Shown: positions 8,195 to 16,571 of the stretch, piece after piece
Numbering within the stretch: position 1 is the stretch's first letter
Layout of the letters: every line of letters begins with the position of its first letter
Source: an uncultured Prevotella sp.
GTDB taxonomy: Bacteria; Bacteroidota; Bacteroidia; Bacteroidales; Bacteroidaceae
Assembly (NCBI GenBank): GCA_900541575.1
Contig: UQKO01000023.1
Location: forward strand, 1 to 34,958
Length of the DNA: 34,958 nucleotides
Reading direction: 5' to 3'
Translations under genes and position numbers: made by a program
The notes under the pieces: generated by a model
Database searches by the model: none
Told to the model about the DNA's origin: nothing
The model's input: the letters and a program-made list of their open reading frames with translations, nothing else

Positions 8195-9478
8195 CTAGCG
8201 CGAACGCAAGTATTCAGCACCGAAACGGCAACGGAGACAGTCTTTACGATCGCAATAGTTTTGACGGAGCTGAATGAGGGCTTGACTGTCGGCTGCATGA
8301 GCCACGTCAAGTCCTGCTCGCTGCCAACAACGCGTAATATAGTTGTGTTCAGCGGGAAGTTGCTCTAAGAGAGAAAAAGCACGTTCGGCCATATCTTCGT
8401 CCATACGCTGACGACCATAAGCAAAAAAGAGAGGTGAGGCCGTATTGATAATGACAAGGTTGAGCGAAGCTTTCTGCAACGTTTTATCTGATTCGCGACT
8501 TTCTTCTCCAAAGGCATAGTGGGTGCGCCAATAGTCGGTCACACCGATGCGAAATAGGCTTCGCAGCTCGTCAATTGACGCACACTCTAACAAACGCGAA
8601 AAGTCAGCCTTCCGCTCAGAATAAATTCGTGCTAACTGCGAAAGTCTTACGTGGGGGAAATTTTGCGGACGTAAACGCCCGAACTTCCACATTCTTGCAT
8701 CCATCGGAGTAAGCCCAAACTTATGCTGAAGAAAAATATATTCCGATTTAAGCTTCATGAAGTAACTGTCACGACGCTCCGCTTTGACAATTTCATCGGA
8801 AAGAAGGCCTGCTTGCCCCATAAAGAACGCCTCGATTTGAAACACATCATCGCGGTGTTTACACACAGCCTGAAGATCTATGGTTTGTGCCCAAAGCTCG
8901 AAAGCTTGTGCGTTGGTGCCAAAGCCAAAATTGCGTGCTAACGTAATAAAGAATGCTCGTTCCCAATCGCCTCCTGTTTGCTTCAGATAACCTTCAATAC
9001 GTTGTGTCTTACTTTCAAGCCTTTCCACCGTAAGTCTACTCATCCAGCTATGTACCATCAACTCATCTACTTGGGGTATGATGCGGTAACAAGGTGGATA
9101 CGTTTCCTCGTTGAGTAATTCTTCATAGTTCTGTTGCAACTGCGGTGGCACTTTTAGCGCTACTTGTGGAGGTCGTTTGCCGTCAGCCGTCTCCACCTCC
9201 GCATCGATAGTTTCCACCACATGTAGGATAACATTATTATAAGCCGCGTCTGTCTCGTGGTGGTGACGATACCAATCAGAGGAGCGAGTATGCACCTCCA
9301 CATTGCCTGCCCACAATACGCCTCCTATCTTCACCTTTGCATTGAAGAAGTCGGGGCCTGAATTTAGCAAGTTGTGCACGCCAGGATCGATCACTTCTAT
9401 ATTTTCGCCGTTTTGCGTCAATAGAGGTGCCGTGCCATATATCCGGTGTTGCCACACATAATGGACCAAGTATTCCAT
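8195..9478 (-). CDS. DUF2851 family protein
   Basis: A 427-residue protein matching DUF2851, a family widespread in Bacteroidetes with no assigned function. The N-terminal half has a conserved-looking block: GPDFFNAKVKIGG, then WAGNVEVHTRSSDWYRHHH, rich in Asn, His and Asp, with a strong look of an active or metal site. The C-terminus ends in CDRKDCLRCRFG (about 413-424), a tight Cys cluster that could bind zinc. There is no signal peptide or membrane segment, so it should be cytosolic. It is the first gene of the unit that continues with thioesterase and dprA, and its promoter lies 27 bp upstream of the ATG. Confidence 0.85.
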   Translation of the reverse strand: MEYLVHYVWQHRIYGTAPLLTQNGENIEVIDPGVHNLLNSGPDFFNAKVKIGGVLWAGNVEVHTRSSDWYRHHHETDAAYNNVILHVVETIDAEVETADGKRPPQVALKVPPQLQQNYEELLNEETYPPCYRIIPQVDELMVHSWMSRLTVERLESKTQRIEGYLKQTGGDWERAFFITLARNFGFGTNAQAFELWAQTIDLQAVCKHRDDVFQIEAFFMGQAGLLSDEIVKAERRDSYFMKLKSEYIFLQHKFGLTPMDARMWKFGRLRPQNFPHVRLSQLARIYSERKADFSRLLECASIDELRSLFRIGVTDYWRTHYAFGEESRESDKTLQKASLNLVIINTASPLFFAYGRQRMDEDMAERAFSLLEQLPAEHNYITRCWQRAGLDVAHAADSQALIQLRQNYCDRKDCLRCRFGAEYLRSR

Positions 9479-9504
9479 ATTGAGGTTGCGTTAAGATTAG
9501 CCTA

Positions 9505-9519
9505 CAAAGGTAGTGCAAG
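9505..9519 (-). promoter_or_regulatory. Promoter core for the DUF2851-thioesterase-dprA unit
   Basis: The minus strand reads CTTGCACTACCTTTG with the -7 box TACCTTTG at 9505-9512. Initiation near 9498 would leave a leader of about 20 nt before the ATG at 9478. The 15-mer also occurs, with C/T changes only, in front of the ATPase, GH3 and lrp genes. Confidence 0.6.
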
Positions 9520-9714
9520 GCGAGTGAAATACAAAATAAAAGCGAAGACTTTTATTTTTATTTCCAAGCCGCAGCCTACATTGTGCTTGCAAAAGGTAGT
9601 GCAAGGCGAGTGAAATACAAAATAAAAGTGAAGACTTTTATTTTTATTTCCGAGCCGCAGCCTACATTGTGCTTGCAAAAGGTAGTGCAAGACGAGTGAA
9701 ATACAAAATAAAAA
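9505..9714 (-). repeat. 2.4 copies of an 86-bp direct repeat with promoter cores
   Basis: Near-identical units begin at 9506, 9592 and 9678; the third is cut at about 9714. Each contains the promoter-like core read on the minus strand and an AT-rich perfect hairpin (AAAATAAAAG.../...CTTTTATTTT, for example about 9620-9645). The gene-proximal copy has TACCTTTG, a true TAnnTTTG box; the two upstream copies have TACCTTTTG, one T longer. Together with adjacent sequence they fill much of the 373-bp gap between the divergent DUF2851 and mnmG genes. Confidence 0.88.
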
Positions 9715-9820
9715 GGGAAACCCTCATTATCCTCATAATTGTGACGATCATTCGTACATCCCCCACCCTGCAACCTTTCTTTTTAAGGAGGGCAGAGGCA
9801 TCTGTTAAAATAAAAACTCG

Positions 9821-9828
9821 TACTTTTG
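9821..9828 (+). promoter_or_regulatory. -7 box for mnmG
   Basis: TACTTTTG fits TAnnTTTG and lies 23 bp upstream of the mnmG ATG, giving a leader of about 18 nt. No convincing -33 TTTG is visible. Confidence 0.5.
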
Positions 9829-9851
9829 TAGCATCAATACAAAATGCGTAA

Positions 9852-11729
9852 ATGGACACTATTTTTCACTACGACGTCGTTGTGATTGGCGCAGGCCATG
9901 CTGGATGCGAAGCCGCAAGCGCTGCAGCTCGCATGGGAGCAAAGACCTGTTTGATCACAATGGACATGAACAAAATAGCACAGATGAGTTGCAATCCAGC
10001 CGTGGGCGGCATTGCAAAAGGACAAATCGTGCGAGAGATCGATGCACTCGGTGGACAAATGGGCGAGGTTACAGATGCCACTGCCATCCAATTCCGCATG
10101 CTCAATCGATCAAAAGGACCTGCCATGTGGAGTCCTCGTGCACAGTGCGACCGCGCTCGCTTCATCACGGAATGGCGACTGCGCCTCGAAAACACTCCCA
10201 ATCTCTACATCTGGCAAGACGAAGCTACAGAAATTCTCACTGAAGGCAACATCGTAAAGGGCGTGCGCACCATTTGGGGAGCTACTTTGCTAGCTCGCGC
10301 CGTAGTGGTCACCGCAGGAACTTTCCTCAGAGGACTCATGCACATTGGTAGGAAGCAAGTAGCTGGAGGACGCTGCGCAGAGCCCGCAGCAAATTTCCTT
10401 ACGGAGAGCATCAACAACCTCGGCATTCGTTCAGCCCGCATGAAGACAGGCACTCCCGTTCGCATAGACAAGCGAACGGTACATCTTGATGAAATGGAAC
10501 TTCAACCAGGCGAAACAGATTTTCACCGCTTCTCCTACATTAGCAAGATGCGTCCCCTGCCCCAACTGCCGTGTTGGACAACAAACACCAATGCCGCTGT
10601 TCACGAGACGCTGCGCTCTGGCCTCGCCGACTCACCGCTCTACAACGGACAAATCAAGAGTATCGGCCCACGTTACTGTCCGAGCATAGAAACCAAACTT
10701 GTCACTTTCCCTGATCGAGACCACCACCCTCTTTTTCTAGAGCCCGAAGGTGTAGAAACAAATGAACTCTACTTAAACGGATTCTCTTCCAGCCTACCGA
10801 TGAATGTACAGATTGAGGCTCTAAGAAAAATCCCCTGCTTTCGCGACATTGTAGTCTATCGCCCAGGTTACGCTATAGAGTACGATTTCTTCGACCCTAC
10901 ACAACTTCACCATTCACTAGAAGCGAAAAATGTGGACGGACTCTTCTTCGCTGGACAGGTAAATGGCACCACAGGCTACGAAGAAGCAGGAGGTCAAGGC
11001 CTCATGGCAGGCATCAACGCCGCACTGAAGTGTAGCGGAAGCGAACCTTTCACTCTTCACCGTGACGAAGGGTATATCGGCGTATTGATCGATGATCTCG
11101 TAACAAAAGGAGTGGATGAGCCCTACCGAATGTTTACCTCTAGAGCAGAATACCGCATCTTGCTGCGACAAGACAATGCAGACATGCGCCTTACGCCCTA
11201 CGCTGAGAAATTCGGATTGGCTTCAGAAGAACGATCACGCCGTTTCCATACGAAGAAAGAGAACATCGATGGAATCATACGTTACTGTCAGACATACTCG
11301 ATTAAACCTTCCACAATTAACACACTCCTCGAAGAACTTGGAACTGCACCGCTACAGAGAGGTTGCAAACTTTTCGATCTAATCAATCGGCCGCAGCTTT
11401 CACTCCAGATCCTCGCTAATCATTTGAGCGATTTTAAGGAGCGTCTTTCCATGATTTCATCGGATACAGAAGAGACCATTGAAGCAGCCGAGATAGAAAT
11501 GAAATACCATGGATACATTGCTCGCGAACGTGCTATGGCCGAAAAAATGCAACGACTTGAAAACATTAAGATACGCGGTCATTTCGATTATAATAGCATA
11601 ACTCAGCTCAGCACCGAAGCTCGACAAAAGCTTACAGCTATCGACCCTGAAACTCTGGCTCAAGCCGAGCGCATCCCTGGCGTATCACCAAGTGACATAA
11701 GCGTATTACTTGTATTACTTGGACGCTAA
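9852..11729 (+). CDS. mnmG: tRNA uridine-5-carboxymethylaminomethyl modification enzyme MnmG
   Basis: A 625-residue FAD protein (GidA), full length for the family. With MnmE it installs carboxymethylaminomethyl groups at U34 of tRNAs reading split codon boxes, using methylene-tetrahydrofolate and FAD. The N-terminus has the dinucleotide-binding VVVIGAGHAGCEAA; PAVGGIAKGQ, KTGTPVRIDK and the second FAD contact FFAGQVNGTTGYEEAGGQG are intact, and the C-terminal helical domain that contacts MnmE is present. The start is fixed by the conserved N-terminus. In many bacteria this gene sits near oriC; here a parS-type site lies just downstream, which fits such a location. It is the first gene of the + strand block leading to apt and uvrC. 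Confidence 0.97.
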   Translation: MDTIFHYDVVVIGAGHAGCEAASAAARMGAKTCLITMDMNKIAQMSCNPAVGGIAKGQIVREIDALGGQMGEVTDATAIQFRMLNRSKGPAMWSPRAQCDRARFITEWRLRLENTPNLYIWQDEATEILTEGNIVKGVRTIWGATLLARAVVVTAGTFLRGLMHIGRKQVAGGRCAEPAANFLTESINNLGIRSARMKTGTPVRIDKRTVHLDEMELQPGETDFHRFSYISKMRPLPQLPCWTTNTNAAVHETLRSGLADSPLYNGQIKSIGPRYCPSIETKLVTFPDRDHHPLFLEPEGVETNELYLNGFSSSLPMNVQIEALRKIPCFRDIVVYRPGYAIEYDFFDPTQLHHSLEAKNVDGLFFAGQVNGTTGYEEAGGQGLMAGINAALKCSGSEPFTLHRDEGYIGVLIDDLVTKGVDEPYRMFTSRAEYRILLRQDNADMRLTPYAEKFGLASEERSRRFHTKKENIDGIIRYCQTYSIKPSTINTLLEELGTAPLQRGCKLFDLINRPQLSLQILANHLSDFKERLSMISSDTEETIEAAEIEMKYHGYIARERAMAEKMQRLENIKIRGHFDYNSITQLSTEARQKLTAIDPETLAQAERIPGVSPSDISVLLVLLGR

Positions 11730-11852
11730 AAAACTTACATTTACATCTATCAGTAAGAAAGTCGAATATTATCTAAAGTAAAACTTTAACTTATTGAGAG
11801 AGATTGTAGCCTAGAAAGGAAGATAAAGGTCTTTTTAGCGATATTTTCCTTA

Positions 11853-11868
11853 CGTTCCACGTGAAACA
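11853..11868. promoter_or_regulatory. parS-type ParB-binding site (1)
   Basis: CGTTCCACGTGAAACA matches the bacterial parS consensus TGTTNCACGTGAAACA at 14 of the 15 specified positions (only the first base differs). It lies in the mnmG-apt spacer, 34 bp before the apt start. The inner 14-mer GTTCCACGTGAAAC is identical in the second site at 18831-18846. Confidence 0.75.
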
Positions 11869-11902
11869 AACCAACCAAAAGTATATCAATATCAAACCTT
11901 TT

Positions 11903-12439
11903 ATGAATAAGAAACTGTTATTAGACAATCTAAGAAACGTGCCTGATTTCCCCAAGCCAGGAATCCACTTCAAGGATGTAAGCACACTCTTTAAAAGCCA
12001 CGAATGTACCGAAGAAATGCTCAACGAATTGCTACGCCTTTATAAAGACAAGGGCATCACGAAAGTTGTGGGCATTGAAAGTCGTGGCTTCGTTATGGGT
12101 GCTATTTTAGCAGAACGACTTGGTGCTGGATTTGTAATGGCTCGCAAACCTGGCAAGCTACCCGCTGAAACAAGAAAAGCCACTTACTTAAAGGAATACG
12201 GCTACGACACCATCGAAATTCACACCGATGCTATCAACGCAGACGACGTAGTGCTTATTCACGACGACCTCCTCGCAACAGGAGGATCCATGCAAGCTGC
12301 CTACGACCTTGTACAAGCGTTCAAACCAAAGAAAACTTACATCAACTTCCTTATAGAACTGCAAATGGAAGGACTTGAAGGACGCAAATTCCTTGGCAAC
12401 GATCTCGATATAACCACTCTCTTGACCATCAAGGAATGA
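11903..12439 (+). CDS. apt: Adenine phosphoribosyltransferase
   Basis: A 178-residue type I phosphoribosyltransferase converting adenine plus PRPP to AMP (purine salvage, cytosol). Family markers are FPKPGIHFKDVSTLF near the N-terminus, GIESRGFVMG (57-66) and the PRPP loop VVLIHDDLLATGGS (116-129). I start at 11903 (MNKKLLLDNLRNVPDFPKPG); an in-frame ATG at 11873 lies within 10 codons, and a GTG/ATG-poor extension reaching 11861 would run into the parS-type site. The last base triplet overlaps the uvrC start in an ATGA, so the two are translationally coupled. Confidence 0.94.
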   Translation: MNKKLLLDNLRNVPDFPKPGIHFKDVSTLFKSHECTEEMLNELLRLYKDKGITKVVGIESRGFVMGAILAERLGAGFVMARKPGKLPAETRKATYLKEYGYDTIEIHTDAINADDVVLIHDDLLATGGSMQAAYDLVQAFKPKKTYINFLIELQMEGLEGRKFLGNDLDITTLLTIKE

Positions 12440-14262
12440 AAGAAGACATACAAACCTACTTAAAAGGGATTGTAAACAATCTGCCCGAAACACCGGGGTG
12501 CTACCAGTACCTCGATGATTCGGGCACAATCATTTATGTGGGCAAAGCTAAAAACCTAAAACGCAGAGTAAGCTCTTATTTTAATAAGGAACAACAAACG
12601 CGCAAAACACGACTTCTAGTGGCTCACATCCGCGACATCCGGTATATTGTGGTGAAAACAGAAGAAGATGCGCTGCTTCTCGAAAACAATCTAATCAAAC
12701 GCTACAAGCCACACTACAATGTACTTTTAAAGGACGATAAAACCTATCCCTCCATAGCCATCAGCACAGAATATCTCCCCCGCATTTTCAAAACACGCCA
12801 ACGCGGAAAACGCGGAGCAACATATTTTGGACCTTATAGCCACGTACCCACAATGTATGCATTGCTCGATCTGTGCAGAGAACTATATCAGCCCCGGCCA
12901 TGCCACAAGGCAATGACAAAAGAAGGCGTTGAAAACGGGAAATATGAGGTATGTCTAGATTATCATATCCATCGATGCAAAGCTCCTTGTGTGGCCAAGC
13001 AAAGCCACGAAGACTACATGCGATGCATCGAAGCTTGCAAGGAAATATTAAGGGGTAATACGGCCGAAGTTGCTAGGAAAATGCGCGATGAAATGGTATC
13101 TCTTGCCGAAGAAATGCGTTTTGAAGAAGCACAACAAATCAAGCAGCGCTACGATCTAATAGAAAACTATAGAGCAAAAAGCGAGGTAGTATCGTCTGTA
13201 TTGCACAATATCGACGTATTCAACATTGAGAGCGAGGATAAAGTGGCTTATATCAACTATCTGCACGTGAAGAATGGCTGCATCAATCAAGCTTTTACCT
13301 TTGAATACAAGAAACGTCTTGACGAAACCGATGAAGAGCTCCTCACGCTAGGCATCATCGAGATGCGCGAACGCTACGGCAGTCAGAGCCGCGAAGTGGT
13401 AGTTCCCTTCCCCGTCGACCTACCTGCCGAAATGCTGGAACAAACCATCCCACAGAAGGGGGATAAGAAAAAACTGCTCGACCTCTCCAAACTAAACGTA
13501 AAGCAGTACAAATTCGATCGTCTGAAACAAGCCGAAAAACTCAATCCCGAACAGAAACAGACGCGACTAATGAAGGAAATTCAGACCGACCTCGGTCTAC
13601 CCAAGCTTCCACTTCACATCGAACTCTTTGACAACTCCAATATTAGCGGAGACGATGCGGTAGCAGCCTGCGTAGTTTTTGAGCGACTAAAGCCTTGCAA
13701 AAAAGAGTATCGCAAATACAATATTAAGACCGTAGTAGGTCCCGACGACTACGCTTCAATGAAAGAGGTCGTAAGGCGCCGATACACCCGGCTTAGGGAT
13801 GAATCGCGCCCCCTGCCCGATCTCATCATAGCCGATGGTGGGCGCGGCCAAATGGAGATGATACGCGAGGTGGTAGAGGACGAATTAGGGCTCAGCATCC
13901 CCATAGCCGGCCTTGCCAAGGACGATCGTCACCGCACTCGCGAACTCCTTTATGGTTTTCCACCCGCCACAGTGGGTGTAAAGCCAGAAAGTCAACTTTT
14001 TCGTACCCTTACCCAGATGCAAGACGAGGTGCATCGCTTCGCCATAAAGTTTCATCGAGAGAAACGATCAAAGCGCCAAGTCGCCTCCGAACTCGACCAA
14101 GTGGAGGGCATAGGCCCCGCCACTAAGCAGCTCTTGCTGAAGCAATGGAAAAGCGTAAAACGCATCCGAGAAGCCACGCTTATAGAACTTCAACAACTCT
14201 TGGGCACTACTAGAGGCGAAAAAATATACACAAATCTTCACTCCATGGATAATAAATCGTAA
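12436..14262 (+). CDS. uvrC: Excinuclease ABC subunit UvrC
   Basis: A 608-residue nuclease subunit that makes both incisions in nucleotide excision repair with UvrB. The N-terminal GIY-YIG domain (about 15-95) shows GCYQYLDDSG and YVGKAKNLKRRVSSYF; a Cys-rich segment follows (CLDYHIHRCKAPC), then the UVR motif (about 205-245, AEEMRFEEAQQIKQRY). The C-terminal RNase H-like domain has IELFDNSNISGDDAVAACVVF and LIIADGGRGQ, and the tail carries a helix-hairpin-helix (VEGIGPATKQLLLKQW). It begins inside the apt stop codon (ATGA) and ends 10 bp before dtd, so it sits mid-operon. Confidence 0.97.
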   Translation: MKEDIQTYLKGIVNNLPETPGCYQYLDDSGTIIYVGKAKNLKRRVSSYFNKEQQTRKTRLLVAHIRDIRYIVVKTEEDALLLENNLIKRYKPHYNVLLKDDKTYPSIAISTEYLPRIFKTRQRGKRGATYFGPYSHVPTMYALLDLCRELYQPRPCHKAMTKEGVENGKYEVCLDYHIHRCKAPCVAKQSHEDYMRCIEACKEILRGNTAEVARKMRDEMVSLAEEMRFEEAQQIKQRYDLIENYRAKSEVVSSVLHNIDVFNIESEDKVAYINYLHVKNGCINQAFTFEYKKRLDETDEELLTLGIIEMRERYGSQSREVVVPFPVDLPAEMLEQTIPQKGDKKKLLDLSKLNVKQYKFDRLKQAEKLNPEQKQTRLMKEIQTDLGLPKLPLHIELFDNSNISGDDAVAACVVFERLKPCKKEYRKYNIKTVVGPDDYASMKEVVRRRYTRLRDESRPLPDLIIADGGRGQMEMIREVVEDELGLSIPIAGLAKDDRHRTRELLYGFPPATVGVKPESQLFRTLTQMQDEVHRFAIKFHREKRSKRQVASELDQVEGIGPATKQLLLKQWKSVKRIREATLIELQQLLGTTRGEKIYTNLHSMDNKS

Positions 14263-14272
14263 ATTTGCCATC

Positions 14273-14725
14273 ATGCGAATTGTTATACAGCGTGTGAAAC
14301 ACGCATCCGTCAGCATCGACGGACAAATAAAATCTGCCATTGAGACAGGATTTCTCATTCTTCTAGGTATAGAAGAAGCCGACACAAAGGAAGATGCCGA
14401 TTGGCTCTGCCGTAAAGTAGCAGGTCTGCGTGTTTTCGACGACCAAGAAGGAGTAATGAACCGAAGCATCATCGACATTGAAGGCGAAGCCCTCGTAGTG
14501 AGTCAATTTACCCTCATAGCCTCTTATAAGAAAGGCAACCGCCCTTCTTATATCCGTGCAGCGGGTCATGCACACGCCATTCCCCTCTATGAATACTTCT
14601 GCAAAACTCTCGAGCAGGCCATTGGCAAGCCCATAGGGACAGGCGAATTTGGTGCCGACATGAAGGTAGAATTGCTCAACGATGGCCCAGTAACCATCTG
14701 TATGGACACCAAAAACAAGGAATAA
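14273..14725 (+). CDS. dtd: D-aminoacyl-tRNA deacylase
   Basis: A 150-residue DTD protein, which frees tRNA from mischarged D-amino acids (and glycine from tRNA-Ala) in the cytosol. Both family motifs are intact: SQFTLIA (77-83) and NDGPVTI (136-142) with the Gly-cisPro pair at 138-139. Length and N-terminus (MRIVIQRVKHASVSIDG) are canonical. It is separated from uvrC by 10 bp and from the next gene by 3 bp, so it is co-transcribed with both. Confidence 0.96.
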   Translation: MRIVIQRVKHASVSIDGQIKSAIETGFLILLGIEEADTKEDADWLCRKVAGLRVFDDQEGVMNRSIIDIEGEALVVSQFTLIASYKKGNRPSYIRAAGHAHAIPLYEYFCKTLEQAIGKPIGTGEFGADMKVELLNDGPVTICMDTKNKE

Positions 14726-14728
14726 ATA

Positions 14729-15052
14729 ATGACACTTGAGGAACTTCAGCAGCAAGTAGATGCCTGGATAAAGCAATATGGTGTACGCTATTTCAGCGAA
14801 CTCACCAATATGACTTGTCTCACCGAAGAAGTGGGCGAGTTGGCTCGCATTATGGCTCGCCGTTATGGCGATCAATCCTTCAAAGCCGGCGAGAGCCATG
14901 ACCCCTCAGAAGAGATGGCCGACATACTATGGGTACTCGTTTGCCTAGCTAATCAGACGGGCTTAGATCTCACCGAAGCCATACGCAAAAGCTTTGAAAA
15001 GAAGACCCAGCGCGACGCTACAAGACATCTCAATAATCCGAAACTTCACTAA
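14729..15052 (+). CDS. MazG-like nucleotide pyrophosphohydrolase
   Basis: A 107-residue all-alpha NTP pyrophosphohydrolase of the short MazG group, predicted to cleave (d)NTPs to NMP and pyrophosphate. The metal-binding pattern ExxE(n)ExxD is clear: E34-E37 in TEEVGEL and E62-D65 in EEMADILW. It lies 3 bp after dtd, suggesting a joint house-cleaning role for tRNA and nucleotide pools. The preferred substrate cannot be read. It is the single-domain form, not the two-domain E. coli MazG. Confidence 0.9.
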   Translation: MTLEELQQQVDAWIKQYGVRYFSELTNMTCLTEEVGELARIMARRYGDQSFKAGESHDPSEEMADILWVLVCLANQTGLDLTEAIRKSFEKKTQRDATRHLNNPKLH

Positions 15053-15268
15053 AGAAGAGTTCTATTCGCTCTGAAATAAAAAGGAAGTGTCTTATTCTGA
15101 TGTATGAATAAAACTCTAAAGGGTGATACCATAAAATTCAGCATTTATAGAACCACCCTAAATGCAGAAGCAAAGTTGAATCCCAGCAGTGGAAAAGGAA
15201 AACCATTCTACTCTCCTTAAAAGAAACAGAATCTAAGAACGAACAACTATACAAATAAAGATAACTAT
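15053..15268 (+). other. Spacer before deoC with a nested hairpin
   Basis: 216 bp with no gene and no clear TAnnTTTG box. AGGGTG (15120-15125) pairs with CACCCT (15154-15159), enclosing ATAAA/TTTAT (15131-15148). The sequence AAAGGGTGATACCATAA at 15118 recurs after deoC at 16211 with two changes. The role is unclear; it may be a leader of deoC or an end of the upstream transcript. Confidence 0.35.
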
Positions 15269-16186
15269 ATGACCGATCAGAAGAATCTGCCCGCCGAGAC
15301 TCAGAAGAGCAAGTACGAGCAAGCATTTGAAAAGTTTGACCTTAGCCTTAACGACCATGCTGTGAGCGAAGCCGTAGGCAAGCTCGTGGCCGAAAACAGA
15401 GCGAAATACGACACTCCCGAAGTGAAGCGTCAGCTTCTCGGCACCGTAGAACTCACTACGCTTAAAGTAACTGATTCAGCCGAGAGCGTACTACAATTTA
15501 CCGAGAATGTCAATCGCTTCTCCGATGAACACCCCGACCTTCCCGCCCTTGCCACTATCTGCGTTTATCCTAATTTTGCCAAGATTGTGAGCGAAAGCCT
15601 TGAGGCCGATGGTGTGAAAGTGGCTTGCGTAGTAGGCGGTTTCCCCTCAGCACAGACTTTCATCGAAATCAAGACGGCAGAGACAGCCCTTGCCATTCAC
15701 GATGGTGCTGACGAGTGCGACTGTGTGCTCAGCGTGGGTGCTTTCCAGAGCGGCGACTATGAAACTTGTGCCGACGAAATAGAAGAGATGAAGGCCGCCT
15801 GCGGCGAACATCCCCTTAAGGTCATTCTCGAAACAGGAGCGCTGCAGCATGCCGATGCCATTAAGCGCGCATCTATCCTGTCGATGTATGCTGGTGCCGA
15901 CTTTATAAAGACCTCAACAGGCAAGATAGAGCCCGCTGCCACACTCGAAGCAGCCTATGTAATGTGTACAGCTATCAAGGAATATTTCGACCTCACAGGC
16001 ACAAAAATCGGCTTTAAGGCTGCTGGTGGCATCAAGACAGTTAGCGAAGCCGTAGATTTCTACACCGTAGTGCGTGAAATATTAGGTGAGGAATACATCC
16101 AAGAGGGACTTTTCCGCATCGGCACAAGCCGTTTGGCCAATCTTCTCGTGAGCGACATTTTAGGCAAGGACGTAAAGCCTTTCTAA
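15269..16186 (+). CDS. deoC: Deoxyribose-phosphate aldolase
   Basis: A 305-residue class I aldolase that splits 2-deoxyribose-5-phosphate into glyceraldehyde-3-phosphate and acetaldehyde, the last step of deoxynucleoside catabolism. The Schiff-base lysine is K214 in DFIKTSTGK, the second active-site lysine K250 in IGFKAAGGI, and the acidic partner lies in DECDCVLSVG (around D151). The protein is longer than the E. coli enzyme (259) mainly through an N-terminal extension of about 40 residues, seen in Bacteroidetes homologues. It is followed by a strong terminator. It probably belongs functionally with the nucleotide genes upstream, though a 216-bp spacer leaves a separate promoter possible. 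Confidence 0.95.
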   Translation: MTDQKNLPAETQKSKYEQAFEKFDLSLNDHAVSEAVGKLVAENRAKYDTPEVKRQLLGTVELTTLKVTDSAESVLQFTENVNRFSDEHPDLPALATICVYPNFAKIVSESLEADGVKVACVVGGFPSAQTFIEIKTAETALAIHDGADECDCVLSVGAFQSGDYETCADEIEEMKAACGEHPLKVILETGALQHADAIKRASILSMYAGADFIKTSTGKIEPAATLEAAYVMCTAIKEYFDLTGTKIGFKAAGGIKTVSEAVDFYTVVREILGEEYIQEGLFRIGTSRLANLLVSDILGKDVKPF

Positions 16187-16225
16187 AGCACACTCCCCTC
16201 TCCTAACAATAAAGGGTGATTCTAT

Positions 16226-16269
16226 AATCTCAAGCAGTGAGTAAATATGCTCTCTGCTTGAGATTTTTT
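16226..16269 (+). terminator. Rho-independent terminator of deoC
   Basis: Arms AATCTCAAGCAG (16226-16237) and CTGCTTGAGATT (16254-16265) form a perfect 12-bp stem with a 16-nt loop, running directly into a T tract (16264-16269). Confidence 0.9.
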
Positions 16270-16417
16270 CTTTATTCCCTTCCTTACGTCATTGGGTGGA
16301 ACACGTTGAGAAACAGCGATTTCACCTGATTAGAAAACTGCGATCATTCTTATAAAAGTAGAGATGAGTATCTCACAAAGGCCGATAAGGTGCATGAAAA
16401 CCCCCATCCGTATTGCC

Positions 16418-16461
16418 GTCCTTCGGTCGGGGGACGCATGTCCTTCGGTCGGGGGACGCAC
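16418..16461. repeat. Two 22-bp direct repeats
   Basis: GTCCTTCGGTCGGGGGACGC plus two more bases occurs at 16418-16439 and immediately again at 16440-16461. GTCC/GGAC within each copy could pair as a short stem. It lies between two terminators in the convergent gap; no function is apparent. Confidence 0.75.
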
Positions 16462-16520
16462 ACTTTTTCGTCGGAATGAGACAACATTCACGGCCTTTTA
16501 AGATATACTCTCCCCTTGCT

Positions 16521-16571
16521 AAAAAAATCTCAAGTAATGAGCCAAAGAAATGCGGCTCACTACTTGAGATT
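16521..16571 (-). terminator. Rho-independent terminator of the polyprenyl synthase gene
   Basis: Arms at 16526-16543 (AATCTCAAGTAATGAGCC) and 16554-16571 pair over 18 bp with one mismatch. On the minus strand the hairpin is followed by a run of T (A tract 16521-16525 on +). It lies 34 bp after the stop codon. Its outer arm shares AATCTCAAG with the deoC terminator. Confidence 0.9.

Noticed and set aside
11861..11902. Longer apt N-terminus
   Set aside because: It would start within the parS-type site with a non-ATG codon and adds residues absent from the family; MNKKLLLDNL is the natural start.
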